From Atrichornis clamosus (lineage: Eukaryota > Chordata > Aves > Passeriformes > Menuridae): a stretch of DNA of 64,000 nt. Location: contig WBMZ01008637.1 in NCBI GenBank assembly GCA_013400975.1, positions 1-64,000 of the forward strand, in the 5' to 3' direction. Below, in pieces: positions 12,488 through 21,319 of the stretch; within the stretch, counting starts at the first letter, position 1; each line of letters begins with the position of its first letter. Both the position numbers and the translations under genes were made by a program. The notes below the pieces were generated by a model, which was not told the origin of the DNA, searched no databases, and was given only the letters and a program-made list of their open reading frames with translations.

Positions 12488-13651
12488 AAATACTTCTTAA
12501 TAGATCAGTTGCTTTTCTACTCAAGTCTAGCAATATTGGGTAGCATCCTCATTTTGATGGAAAAAAACCCAAAGCAAAACAGCCTGTTTAGCTTACCTTT
12601 TCAGCTAGATACGAGATACTGAAAAGAAAGCCCTCTCCAGACTATTGGTTCCCAAGAAAAAGTATTACTAGAAAAACTTTTGAAGGCAAAATCCCTTGAA
12701 ACCCAAATAAAGCTGCAATAAATTTAGTTGAAAGAGGACACAAATGATAGAAAAGGATTCACTGTATTTTGCAGAAATACAGCTTCTAATGAAATGTGTG
12801 ACATTTCACATTGAAAAACAGTACATCCTTAGCAATAAACTATGAGACAACACTACTGCTAGGGGCTTGCATAATTCTGGGAGAGGCAAAACTTTCAATG
12901 GATATTGATAGAAGAGTCTTGTATTTACTAAAATGGATGAGAGATCACATATGCCAAATCAGAATCTGAAAGTAAAATAGGAAACACAAGCTAAGATTAA
13001 ATCAGAGCCAGACAAAGTTGGAATACCATGATGCCCCTAGCAAGTCTGGAGTACAACCTTGTTAACATAGAGTGAAGAAAGCATAAACATCCAGAAGGCT
13101 ATTTCAAAATAGCAACTAAACACTACTTCTTAATGGTTCCCTATATGAAGTCAGGATGTGGCACAGACACACAGAAAGAGAAACAATTATGATTCTAACA
13201 AAAATATAATGGCCAGACCTGTGTAATTTAAACTGTAAATGAGATACAAGTATGAAAAATCAAGCCTGCCGTTTAGAGGTATCTGTGGTACAGCTGGTTA
13301 TCTGGTAGTACACTCAGTACACCTGAGTGGTTAATTTGGGGGTGGCCCAGGAGTTCTTCAGCAGGTGATTGGCAGAGGTGAGAAAATGGTCTGGCTGAAG
13401 ACACACTTGGAACAGAGTGACTGACTGGACTGCTGGCCACCTTCACAATTCAGAACCTGACGTGTTGGTGCAGAAGCCCTTCTGGGGGAAATTTTAGATG
13501 ATTCTGTAGACTACCCCTGAGCCAGCCTGGAGAATGACTTCCCAAGACTACCCTAGTGGTCGCTGCTGCAAATCTGGTTAGTCAGAACAGCCATAAAATA
13601 TTTGTCAAAAGTATTTTGAAACTGGCTGCTGATACAGGAATGATCACATAG
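12488..13651. other. Gene-free sequence, possibly old repeat
   Basis: No gene was recognised. The stretch from about 13270 to 13650 is somewhat richer in G+C than its surroundings and could be an old unclassified repeat, but I could not match it to a family. Confidence 0.5.
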
Positions 13652-13656
13652 GAGAG
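13652..13656. repeat. Target-site duplication, left copy (GAGAG)
   Basis: GAGAG directly precedes the TGCGCTGG end of the LTR and is repeated exactly at 14395-14399. Five bases fits retroviral integration, but the motif is low-complexity. Confidence 0.6.
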
Positions 13657-14394
13657 TGCGCTGGTTTGAAAGGAAACTGTCGGGAGAAATGCTCACTCAA
13701 TTACCTCGAGAGAGATTTCTGGTCGGAGCTACAATTTAATAGAAAGATTACAATAAATGCAATGATACACAGAAAACTGGCTTAAACCCACAAGGTCCAA
13801 ATACAACCTGGCACCCTATCGGTCAGGGTGATGGTTGCAGTGTTGCTGAGGGGATAGTTGCAGCCTTATTGAAGGTGGCGGTCCTGTGGAAGTTCTGGTC
13901 CTCCTGTGAATCCACCAAGTGGTGGTGGAGGTGTCCCAAATCCCCAAACTCCCAGATTAAATTCGGTCACATTCAGGTGGTACCTCCCCCAGGGCAGGGA
14001 GTNCTCCCCCAGGGAGTTTCACCATGGAACCATGAATACTGAGAGTCATTGCCGATGAGCCCTGCCTTCTGCCAGGGCCGTGGAGCCCATGACGGCCCAT
14101 TAGCACAGGTGATCCCTCAGGATGGGTGTGAATGCACCGGTGCTTCCTGGAGGGAGTTACCACGGCTGAGCCATTTGTGAAGACAAAGAAACGCTACCCT
14201 GCCTCGCAGGGGTTGCCTCTTCTCCCTTATCTCATCCTACAGCCAGACTGCAGCCTGAGGGGTCGGGTGTGCACTGGGCAGCTCCTGCAAATGACCCGCC
14301 ATTAACACCTCATCGGGAAGGACACAGAGGGAGAAGAATAGTTCGGTTACACACACATAGTGACAAACTATCACTTCTCCTGTAACCCAGGACA
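13657..14394 (-). mobile_element. Solo LTR of an endogenous retrovirus
   Basis: Seen: a 738-bp segment has TG and CA ends (plus strand TGCGCTGG...AGGACA) and is flanked by identical GAGAG pentamers. Orientation is inferred. Read on the minus strand it starts TGTCCTGGG and carries an ATTAAA polyadenylation signal (13735-13740) about 80 bp from its 3' end, leaving a normal R-U5. The plus-strand reading would place AATAAA only about 100 bp from the 5' end, which is too early. There are no gag, pol or env remnants on either side, so LTR-LTR recombination probably removed the interior. It contains the isolated N at 14003. Family not assigned. Confidence 0.72.
14003..14003. other. Unresolved base (N) in a direct duplication
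   Basis: A single N separates two copies of CTCCCCCAGGG (13984-13994 and 14004-14014). This suggests joined contig ends that overlap rather than a true unknown base. Confidence 0.8.
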
Positions 14395-14399
14395 GAGAG
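14395..14399. repeat. Target-site duplication, right copy (GAGAG)
   Basis: Exact match to 13652-13656. Confidence 0.6.
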
Positions 14400-15652
14400 C
14401 CTTTTGTACAGAGACAGTTAAAATGATTTTTGCTTGTGGTTCAGATTGACTATAATGAGGGATATCAGTAAGGTAACATGCTTGTTTTAGGGTGTTTATG
14501 CAGAATAACTATCAGATGGAATACAAGAACTGAGCCAAAATAAGATTTGGGAAGTATCTCCTAGTCCAGCTGAAGACAGCCCTGAAGCGGGCCATACAGC
14601 AGAGACTCCTGTTGCAATCCATGCAGGTTTTGGTCACCTTGTTTCAGAGATTTTGTTTCTCATATGAGCATTATGCTCTGTTCAAATCCTGATAAAGTTT
14701 TAAGTATAAAAATAACACAATCCATGAGAGTCGGTGTAACAGGAGTTCCACAATTTGGATTTCAGAGCATAATGGGCTACATTTCTAACACATTAGCCAC
14801 CTTAGTTTGGACCGGCAACTGGAGATACTTGAGAGGTTATTTTACAGGAATGGGCAATTTTCACTTGTAAAAAGAAAGCCTCTTCTATACCACAAATTGA
14901 TGACAAAGAATACAGCAACTGCTGTAGAGGATGTATAGTCCTTTGGCATACACAAGTAGAAAAACCTTAAGAACACATTGAGGTCAGCCTATCTACTGGT
15001 AGGAATCTAAAGTGGAGAATTTATAGCATTTCTCTGTAATAGCAAAAAATGTTATAATAATGCTTTTAGACAGGCATGCTGGAACAAGGTATAAACAACA
15101 AAAATAACTAAGTTGCATCACAGACACATAAAACTTCACTATAAATGCATGATAAATTCAAGGTGACACAGCTTGAAGATAAAAACAGAGCTGGTGAAGT
15201 TCTATTACAAGTACACAGTAGAATTCTTTGCCCTTTTACAAAGCTGAACAGGCAAATGGAGGGCCAATATATCTCTTTCTTGCTTCATTGATATACCTAT
15301 CTGTAAAATACCCAAAAGCCAACATCAAGCAATACAGCAAGTAAAGAGGAGAGAGAAACAGGAAAATGCAAGAAACAGTAGACAAAAACCATCATGAGGG
15401 TCATAGACAAGAGAAACATTCTCTAGCAGCATATATGCACTAAACAATCCGGTTCTGAGAGAAAAGGTCCAAATAAATTTGAATATCTGCCACACCTAGA
15501 ATAAAGCACAGTACAGTGAAGAGGATAAGATGTAAGACCAGGTGTCAAAAGAAGGTACTGGGATCCCAGTCTGCCACTGAACTGCTATTTAAGCTCAGGT
15601 GGTTTCATTTCATTTGTATTTCTCCTCTTCCCTTTTCTCAGTCCCATTTTCA
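14400..15652. other. Gene-free unique sequence
   Basis: No exon, RNA gene or transposon body was recognised. The 68-codon plus frame at 14664-14870 has no domain motif. Confidence 0.55.
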
Positions 15653-16049
15653 GAGAATCACAGAATGACACAATATGCTGAGTTGGAATAAGACCCAAAA
15701 GAGAGTTCAACTCCCAGTCCTGCATAGCACCATCCCCAAGAATCACACCAATGAGAGCACTGTCCAGACACTTCTTGAGCTCTGTCAGGCTTGGTACTGT
15801 GACCACTTCCCTGGATAGCCTGTTCCAGTATCTAACCACCCTCACAAAGATGAACTTTATCCTGATATCCAAACTAAACCGCACCTGACTCAACTTCAAG
15901 CCATTCCCTTGGGTCCTGTCATTGATCACAAGAGTGTAGATGTCAGTGTCTGTCTCTCCTCTTCCCCTCACGAGGAAGTTATAACTGCAGGGAGGTCTCC
16001 CCTCAGTCTCCTCTTCTCTGGGCTGAACAAACCAAGTGACCTCAGCCAC
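15585..16049 (-). pseudogene. CR1 ORF2 C-terminal remnant
   Basis: A 154-codon frame is open through the CR1 polymerase C-terminal domain and runs on through the 3' UTR into flanking DNA, so its last third or so is not CR1 coding. The first residues parallel those of the plus-strand CR1 at 7448 ([19 protein letters not shown] against [19 protein letters not shown]). This shows both derive from the same or closely related subfamilies. No catalytic residue lies in this part. Confidence 0.8.
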
Positions 16050-16095
16050 TCCTCACACGGCTTCCCCTCAAGGCCCTTCACCATCTTCATTGCCT
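15653..16095 (-). mobile_element. CR1 LINE, 3' part of the longest copy
   Basis: Seen: the minus strand ends in the octamer-type tail (plus strand AGAATCACAGAATGACACA). Upstream of it is the ORF2 C-terminal domain, open over 15585-16049, with [22 protein letters not shown] and RYWNRLSREVV blocks. At 16095 the CR1 stops abruptly inside the CATTGCC(CTC)CTTTGGACAC segment typical of CR1, and it resumes at 16702. I therefore read 15653-16095 and 16702-19970 as one element split by an insertion. Confidence 0.9.
16089..16095. repeat. Target-site duplication, left copy (ATTGCCT)
   Basis: This heptamer is repeated exactly at 16702-16708, flanking the 606-bp insertion. Removing the insertion and one copy restores a continuous CR1 reading (TTCATTGCCTTTGGACAC). 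Confidence 0.75.
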
Positions 16096-16701
16096 AAAGG
16101 CATGAGGGGGGGTATATTATGGCATCTGGAGGTAGCTGCTGTGGTCCCCAAATCGTCTCTGGAGAGGGACAATTCAGGTGCAGGATAGCTGCTAGCAGGC
16201 TCCTCTTTCTGCCGTGCGCTGGTGTTAGGCGCCGATGACAAGTATCCCCTCACCCAAGCCAGATAGCTCAATATTACCAGAGATAAGGAGCAAGGAGGGC
16301 TCCCAGCAGGCCAATAACCACAATCATAGAAAATTCCTTCTCCCGTAGGAGTGACTGACACGCGCTCACCTGGTATTTAAATAGGGTCTTAGAGCCGGTA
16401 ATCTGAGGGTGTGGGGGCGGTACAAAGGCGGGGCCAGGGAGCAGAGCCAATGAGCAGAGGGAAGGGGCGGAGCAGGGGAGCCAGTCAAGGAAGCAGCGCA
16501 CAGCCTGCTGGGAGAGGTAGTTTTCCTTGAACACAGTCTGGGGGTGTGTCTGGTTCCATTTCCTCTGCAAGGAATTGTGGGAGAGGCTTTTCCTTCACTT
16601 TTACAATAATGATGTCTCAAACATCTGTGTTTTTCCACTAGCGGGCCTCTTCCTTTTTGGGGCTTTCTGGCTCACCAGCTAATAATGCAGTGACCCCAAC
16701 A
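16096..16701 (-). mobile_element. Unclassified promoter-bearing insertion, LTR-like
   Basis: Seen: 606 bp interrupt the CR1 and are flanked by exact ATTGCCT heptamers. The insert is much richer in G+C and CpG than its host. On the minus strand it begins TGTTGGGG like an LTR but ends GCCTTT instead of CA. It has no poly(A), no octamer tail and no terminal inverted repeat that I can see. It carries promoter-type motifs (separate entry). A near-PBS stretch, GGCGCCTAACACC, lies on the minus strand near 16220-16235, just after a possible LTR end (GTCA), so the insert may be an LTR plus leader fragment. No frame has a recognisable product. A solo LTR with an eroded end, an LTR-leader fragment or a non-autonomous element all remain possible. 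Confidence 0.6.
16345..16521 (-). promoter_or_regulatory. Compact promoter-like module
   Basis: Reading on the minus strand, the order is as follows. A ZNF143/SBS-like motif lies at 16497-16521 (ACTACCTCTCCCAGCAGGC followed by TGTGCG). A GC box lies at 16464-16470. A CCAAT box lies at 16447-16451, inverted relative to this direction. Two more GC boxes are at 16427-16434 and 16413-16420. A palindromic TATTTAAATA sits at 16374-16383. Transcription would be expected to begin about 30 bp further on, near 16345-16350. The order and spacing fit an RNA polymerase II core promoter firing into the CR1. Activity is inferred from motifs only. Confidence 0.5.
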
Positions 16702-17444
16702 ATTGCCTTTGGACACTCTCCAACAGTCTTTTTTGCATTGTAGCACCAAACCTGCCCCCAGCACTCGAGGGGAGGCCGCCCCAGTACAGAGCAGACCAGG
16801 ACAATCCCCTCCCTTGCCCACTCGTGATGCTGTGCCTGATACACCCGAGGACAGGAGTGGCCCCCCTGGCTGCCAGGGCACTGCTGACTCGTGTTCAACT
16901 TGCCATCAGCCAGGACCCCCAGGTCCCTTTCCATACAGCACTGCTGTCCAGCATCTCATTCCCCATCCCAAGTGCAGAATCTGGCACTTTGCCTCAAACA
17001 TCATAGGGTTTGGTGATTGCCCAGCCCTTTAATTTTTTGAAGTCTCTCTGCTGGACCTCCCTGCCTTGCAAAGAATCAACAGCTCCTGCCATTTTGTGAC
17101 ATCTGCAAACTTACTTATTATCGCTTCTGATGCTGCATTCAAATCATTAATGAAAACATTGAATAGCACAGGACCAAGGATGGAGCCTTTCAGAGCCCCA
17201 CCAGTGACCAGTCTCCAGTCTGATGTCACCCCATGCACTAAACCTTTTGTGCCCGACCCATTTGCCAGTTGCTCACACACCACATGATGTGTTTATCCAG
17301 CTGTGTGCTGGACATTTTTTCCGGAAGAGTCCTGGGAGAGATAGTATCAAAATCTTTAATGAAATCCAAAAAGGTTACATCAACTGGCTTCTCTTGATCA
17401 ACTAGGTGGGTTACCTTGTCGTAAAAGGGAATCAGGTTTGACAA
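16638..17444 (-). pseudogene. CR1 reverse-transcriptase remnant
   Basis: Three overlapping minus-strand frames follow the CR1 RT. First is NLIPFYDKVTHLVDQEKPVDV, then TFLDFIKDFDTIS (17238-17444), matching the palm segment with its F-D pair. Next is VTGGALKGSILGPVLFNVFI followed by NDL and ISKFADVTKW (17029-17283), where the family has FADD. The second catalytic aspartate is replaced by valine, so the active site is dead. Last, ERDLGVLADGKLNTSQQC (16638-16934) is the thumb region; the 3' end of that frame runs into the inserted element. Frame changes between the blocks confirm decay. Confidence 0.88.
16702..16708. repeat. Target-site duplication, right copy (ATTGCCT)
   Basis: Exact match to 16089-16095, at the point where CR1 homology resumes. 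Confidence 0.75.
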
Positions 17445-18183
17445 GCAGTACTTTCTTCTTATGAAGCTATGCCAGCCCAGTGACTCTTGTCTTTCTGGTA
17501 TTTTTCAGTACCTCCCAAAATAATCTTCTCTACAACTTTACTAGGCACTGAAGTGAGACTGACAGGCCTGTAGTTTCCAGGGTCCTCCCTGCCCTTCTTG
17601 AAAATCAGGACAACGTTTTCCAGCTTACAACCAGGTGGGACCTTCCAGGATTCTCAAGACCACTCAAAAAACTGTCAAGAGAGGTTTTGCGATGACATCA
17701 GAAAGTTATTTGAGGATTCTTGTCTGAATCCCATAAGGTCCCATAGATTTGTAGGGATTCAGCTAGAGCAACAGATCCCTCACAATTTTAGGTCAGCTGG
17801 GAGTGGCCATTCTCACAGTCATGGTCCTCCAGCTCAGGACACTGAGACATCCTTGATCCATCATCTATATTGAAGACAGAGGCAAAGAATGTGTTAAATA
17901 CCTCTGCCCTGTCTCTGTCCCTATTTGTGAGGTGACCATCCTCATGCTGTACTGGGACAATATTATTTCTACACTGCCTTTTGCCATTAATATATTTGAG
18001 AAAAACTCCTTGTATTGTCCCCCGTATTTCTGGTCAGCTTCAACTACAATAGAGCTTCAGCCACACAAATTTTCTCCATACACTGGCAAGTAGTATCTCT
18101 ATATTCTTCCCATGTCACCTGACCTTGCTTCCTCTGGGCATACACCTTCCTATTTTGCTGTATTTTCAAGAGAAGATCTGTGT

Positions 18184-19065
18184 TCAGCCAAGATAGCCTT
18201 CTTCCTTACCTGCTTGACTTCCGACATTTGGGAATTGCTGCTCCTGTGCCCTTAAGAGTTGATGTTGAAAAAGTGGCCAGCAGTGATGGGCCCCAGCACC
18301 TGTCAAAACATTTTCCCAGGGGACCTCATTCACCAATTCCCTGAGCAGACTGAAGTCTGCCCTCCTCATGTCCAGAGCTGAGGTTTTTCTGGCACTTTTC
18401 CTCCTGTGAACAGAGATCTTAAACTCGATCTCTTTGTGGTCACTGTGGCCAAGAGAGCCATTCATCTTCACTCATGAAATCCACTCTGTTGACAAGCAGC
18501 AGCTCAAGGAGAGCATCTATCTGAGTCAGCTCCCTTAGGACCTGTTCCATAAAGTTATCACCTAGGCCTTTTAAGGATCCTGTGGCCTGGGTTGTACCAG
18601 CTGTGTGATACTTCCAGTTAATTTTGGGCAAGATGAAGTCCCTCACAAGAACAAGGGCAGTTGGCTTGGAACTGTCCCTTAGTTCCTCAAAAAGTAATTC
18701 ATCGGCATCATCATCCAGGCTATAGATGTATAGTAGACTCCCATGATGACATCCACATTATTTGTTTGCCCTTTGATTCTTATCAAGAGCCTCTCAACTG
18801 TGCCACTGCTAACCATGAGCTACATGTATTCTAACCCTTCTATTAAATACAATACCCCATCCCCCTGTCTGCCACTTCTGTTCTACCTATCCCTCCTGAA
18901 AAGCATGTAACTGTCCGTCATGGCACCCCAGTCACAGGCTTCATCCCACCAGGTTTCCCTTATGCCAGTTGTGTCAAATCTCTGGGACCAGTCAAAAGCT
19001 CCAAGCTCATCGCATTTGTTCCTCATGCTGCATGCATTACTGTACATAAATGCATTCATGTGCAT
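18184..19065 (-). pseudogene. CR1 endonuclease (APE-type) remnant
   Basis: Seen in successive broken minus-strand frames: SNACSMRNKCDEL and IRETWWDEACDW (18883-19065), which keep the ETW catalytic-glutamate block; RDFILPKINWKYH (18440-18646), where the family motif GDFN has become RDFI; and NGSLGHSDHKEIEFKI (18184-18471), which keeps the S-D-H block near the end of the domain. Known: these blocks form the apurinic-like endonuclease that nicks target DNA for CR1. Loss of the GDFN asparagine and the frame breaks mean there is no activity. Confidence 0.85.
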
Positions 19066-19226
19066 ACACTTTTCAGGTGTGGTACATTGGAGCCAATATC
19101 TTGTGAAACAGATCGAGGGATCCCATTAGTGCTCCTTTCCTCCAGTTTTGGCACACCATCCCATTGTCCATCAGTGGTGAGCCTGGTTTTGTCCCTTTCC
19201 CCTTTCCAAGCTAGTTTAAAGCTCTG

Positions 19227-19277
19227 CCAATGAGCCCACCTAGCCAATGAGCCCACCTAGCCAGTGAGCCCACCTAG
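19227..19277. repeat. 17-bp tandem repeat, three copies
   Basis: CCAATGAGCCCACCTAG occurs three times head to tail (19227-19243, 19244-19260 and 19261-19277, the last with one A-to-G change). It lies in the spacer between the ORF1 and ORF2 remnants of the CR1. Confidence 0.9.
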
Positions 19278-19507
19278 CCCATGTGCTAGGACTCTTTTTC
19301 CCCTCTGAGATAGGTGCATCCCATCTGGTGTCAGTAGACCAGGTGTTGAGTAGATCATCCCATGGACAAAACCCCAAAATTTTTCTGATTACACCAGTAT
19401 CAGAGATGCACATTGACCTGATGGGTCTGCCTATTCCTATCAATATTAGTCCTTGTTACCAGAAGGATCAAGGAAATCACTACCTGTGATCCTGATCCTA
19501 CTACCAA

Positions 19508-19965
19508 TCATCCCAGGGCCCTGAAGTTTCTTTTGATTGTTCTTAGACTTCTCTTTGCTATTTCATCTCTGCCAGTTTGAACAATAAGTAGTGGATAGTA
19601 ATCAGAGGGCTTTACTAGTCTGGAGAGTTTTCCAGCAATGTCCCTTACCTGAGCCCCTGGGAGACAGCAGTCTTTCCTGTGAGTTGGGTCCAATCTGAAT
19701 ATCGGGCTATCCGTTCCCTTTAGAAGGGAGTCTCCTATTACAACTGCACGTCTTTTCCTCTTAAGAGAGGAGGACATGATGCACGGTACAAGTTGTGTGC
19801 TTTAGGATGCCCCCCTATCCCAGAAGGACCTTCATCCGCATCATCTATTGTCTGGCCTTCTAGGTCCAGGTCCTCATACCTGTTGTAGCAGGTGCCAGTC
19901 CTACTTGTCAAATTCTGAGAAGGAGGAGGATGATTGTAAATGTTACTGATGGCCTGAGCCAACAC
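19508..19965 (-). pseudogene. CR1 ORF1 esterase-domain remnant
   Basis: Seen: the 89-codon frame 19508-19777 contains KRRAVVIGDSLLKGTDSP, with the GDS block of SGNH-type esterases. It also has CCLPGAQVRDIAGKLSRLV and SDYYPLLIVQTGRDEI, the pattern of avian CR1 ORF1. The adjoining frame 19738-19965 supplies the more N-terminal part (YEDLDLEGQTIDDADEGPS) in a different frame, so a frameshift separates the two. Known: CR1 ORF1 encodes an esterase-containing protein thought to act in RNP formation. The true N-terminus is not recognisable. Confidence 0.8.
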
Positions 19966-19970
19966 TCAGC

Positions 19971-21319
19971 CTGTTGGCTACACATTTAGTACCCAACACG
20001 GTGCATGTCTGGAAGCTGAGAAATGCCCACACCCATTTATTGTGTCTAATGAAGAATCCATTCTCATACAACATAAGTGGTGTTCAGTACAATATCCTGT
20101 CTCACATGCACAGAGAAACACATCTCGGCACTGAAGTCTGCAATCTGTGCAGTAAAGGTGTTATCGCAAAATTTGCAGAATCATTTCCCTCACAACCCTC
20201 TTGAAAGATGGCCATGAATCAGCTTGAAAGCAACATCTGTTCTGTATGCATCAAAAATTGTTTGTATCATGCAGGGAATATGAAACAAATGGTGGCACAG
20301 AATAAACAGCCTAATACAAGCAAATTCCAGGCAGCTCAGGTATAGACAAACTTCTGAGAGAGCAGAGAACTCACATTTCAGCATCAGCATTTTTTTCTTT
20401 TTAAATTATCTCAGAAACTGGAAGATTAAACTATTTCTTGGACAATAAACATTTAAGAATTTTGCTTGGAGGGGAAAAAAATAATTTAAAAACCCAAACC
20501 ATAAAGTCTCCTGAATATATCTAAATGAATAACACTCGATATCATTCATCTGGGCTTCCAACAGAATTTGATTAACTCCCTTGTGTAGTGGAATTCTAAA
20601 AGTGCTGCAATGGACTAGAAACAGGTGGTGAAATTTGAATGCTACTGAGGTGAGAGGAGTTCTGTCCTTGAATTCAATGAGGTTATGCATTTAGCCAGAA
20701 AATCCCATTGGGAATGAATGGTTGTTTTCCAATTTGGCAAAAATATCAGAATGCAATAATCCATGCATCTCTGCTATGATTGGTTTTGTACAGGATAGTT
20801 ATACAAATATAAATTAAACTCTGAAAATAGGGCTAAGACTGAGATGCCAGAAACAGCAACATGAAGTTAGTCAATATTTAATAAGACTTTGCAGAAGCTA
20901 CCCAGGATAGCAGAACAAATTTCAGTAATAAATGCAAGGTCATGCTTTTTATGAGAACCAATCTGAACTATTGACCAAAGCTGTTTGACTCTATATTTAC
21001 TAGCACAATTTAGAAGAAAAACCCAAGGCCTGTCATAAAACTAAATGTTTATGAAAATTTTTGCAAAAGAGAAACCACTCAATTTCTGTTTGAACAGATG
21101 TCTAGATTCACAAGCAGCTCTTTGCTCAGGTTCCTCCTCCAGTTTAGCAGAAATTACACATCTGCCATCCCTCTCCTCCCAAGCCCAATAATTAGACACT
21201 AAAATTTCAAAGCCAGAAAGTCAAACCAAAGTAACAAAAACATATTTATGAACAGACTTTCAGTGCAGCTTGTAACATTTACCTACTCCAAAAACATAAA
21301 ACTTTTCAAAGATTTATTA
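19971..21319. other. Gene-free unique sequence
   Basis: No exon or repeat was recognised with confidence. The first 200 bp could still be degenerate CR1 5' sequence, since they adjoin the ORF1 remnant, but I see no diagnostic block. Confidence 0.5.

Larger units (their letters stand above)
16702..19970 (-). mobile_element. CR1 LINE, 5' part of the longest copy
   Basis: Seen: on the minus strand, from high to low coordinate, come ORF1 esterase remnants, an ORF1-ORF2 spacer with a short tandem repeat, the endonuclease, the reverse transcriptase and the start of the post-RT region. Together with 15653-16095 this gives about 3.7 kb of CR1, close to but short of the roughly 4.5 kb of a full avian CR1. 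The 5' border near 19970 is where I lose the CR1 reading. Frameshifts and stops break every domain, and key residues are changed, so the copy is inactive. Confidence 0.9.

Noticed and set aside
16068..16570. Minus-strand frames of 97-98 codons in the promoter-like insert, one with a hydrophobic stretch (MIVVIGLLGALLAPYLW)
   Set aside because: The 16068-16361 frame begins at GTG and not ATG, the frames overlap, and the hydrophobic stretch is explained by T-rich leader sequence; no protein family recognised.
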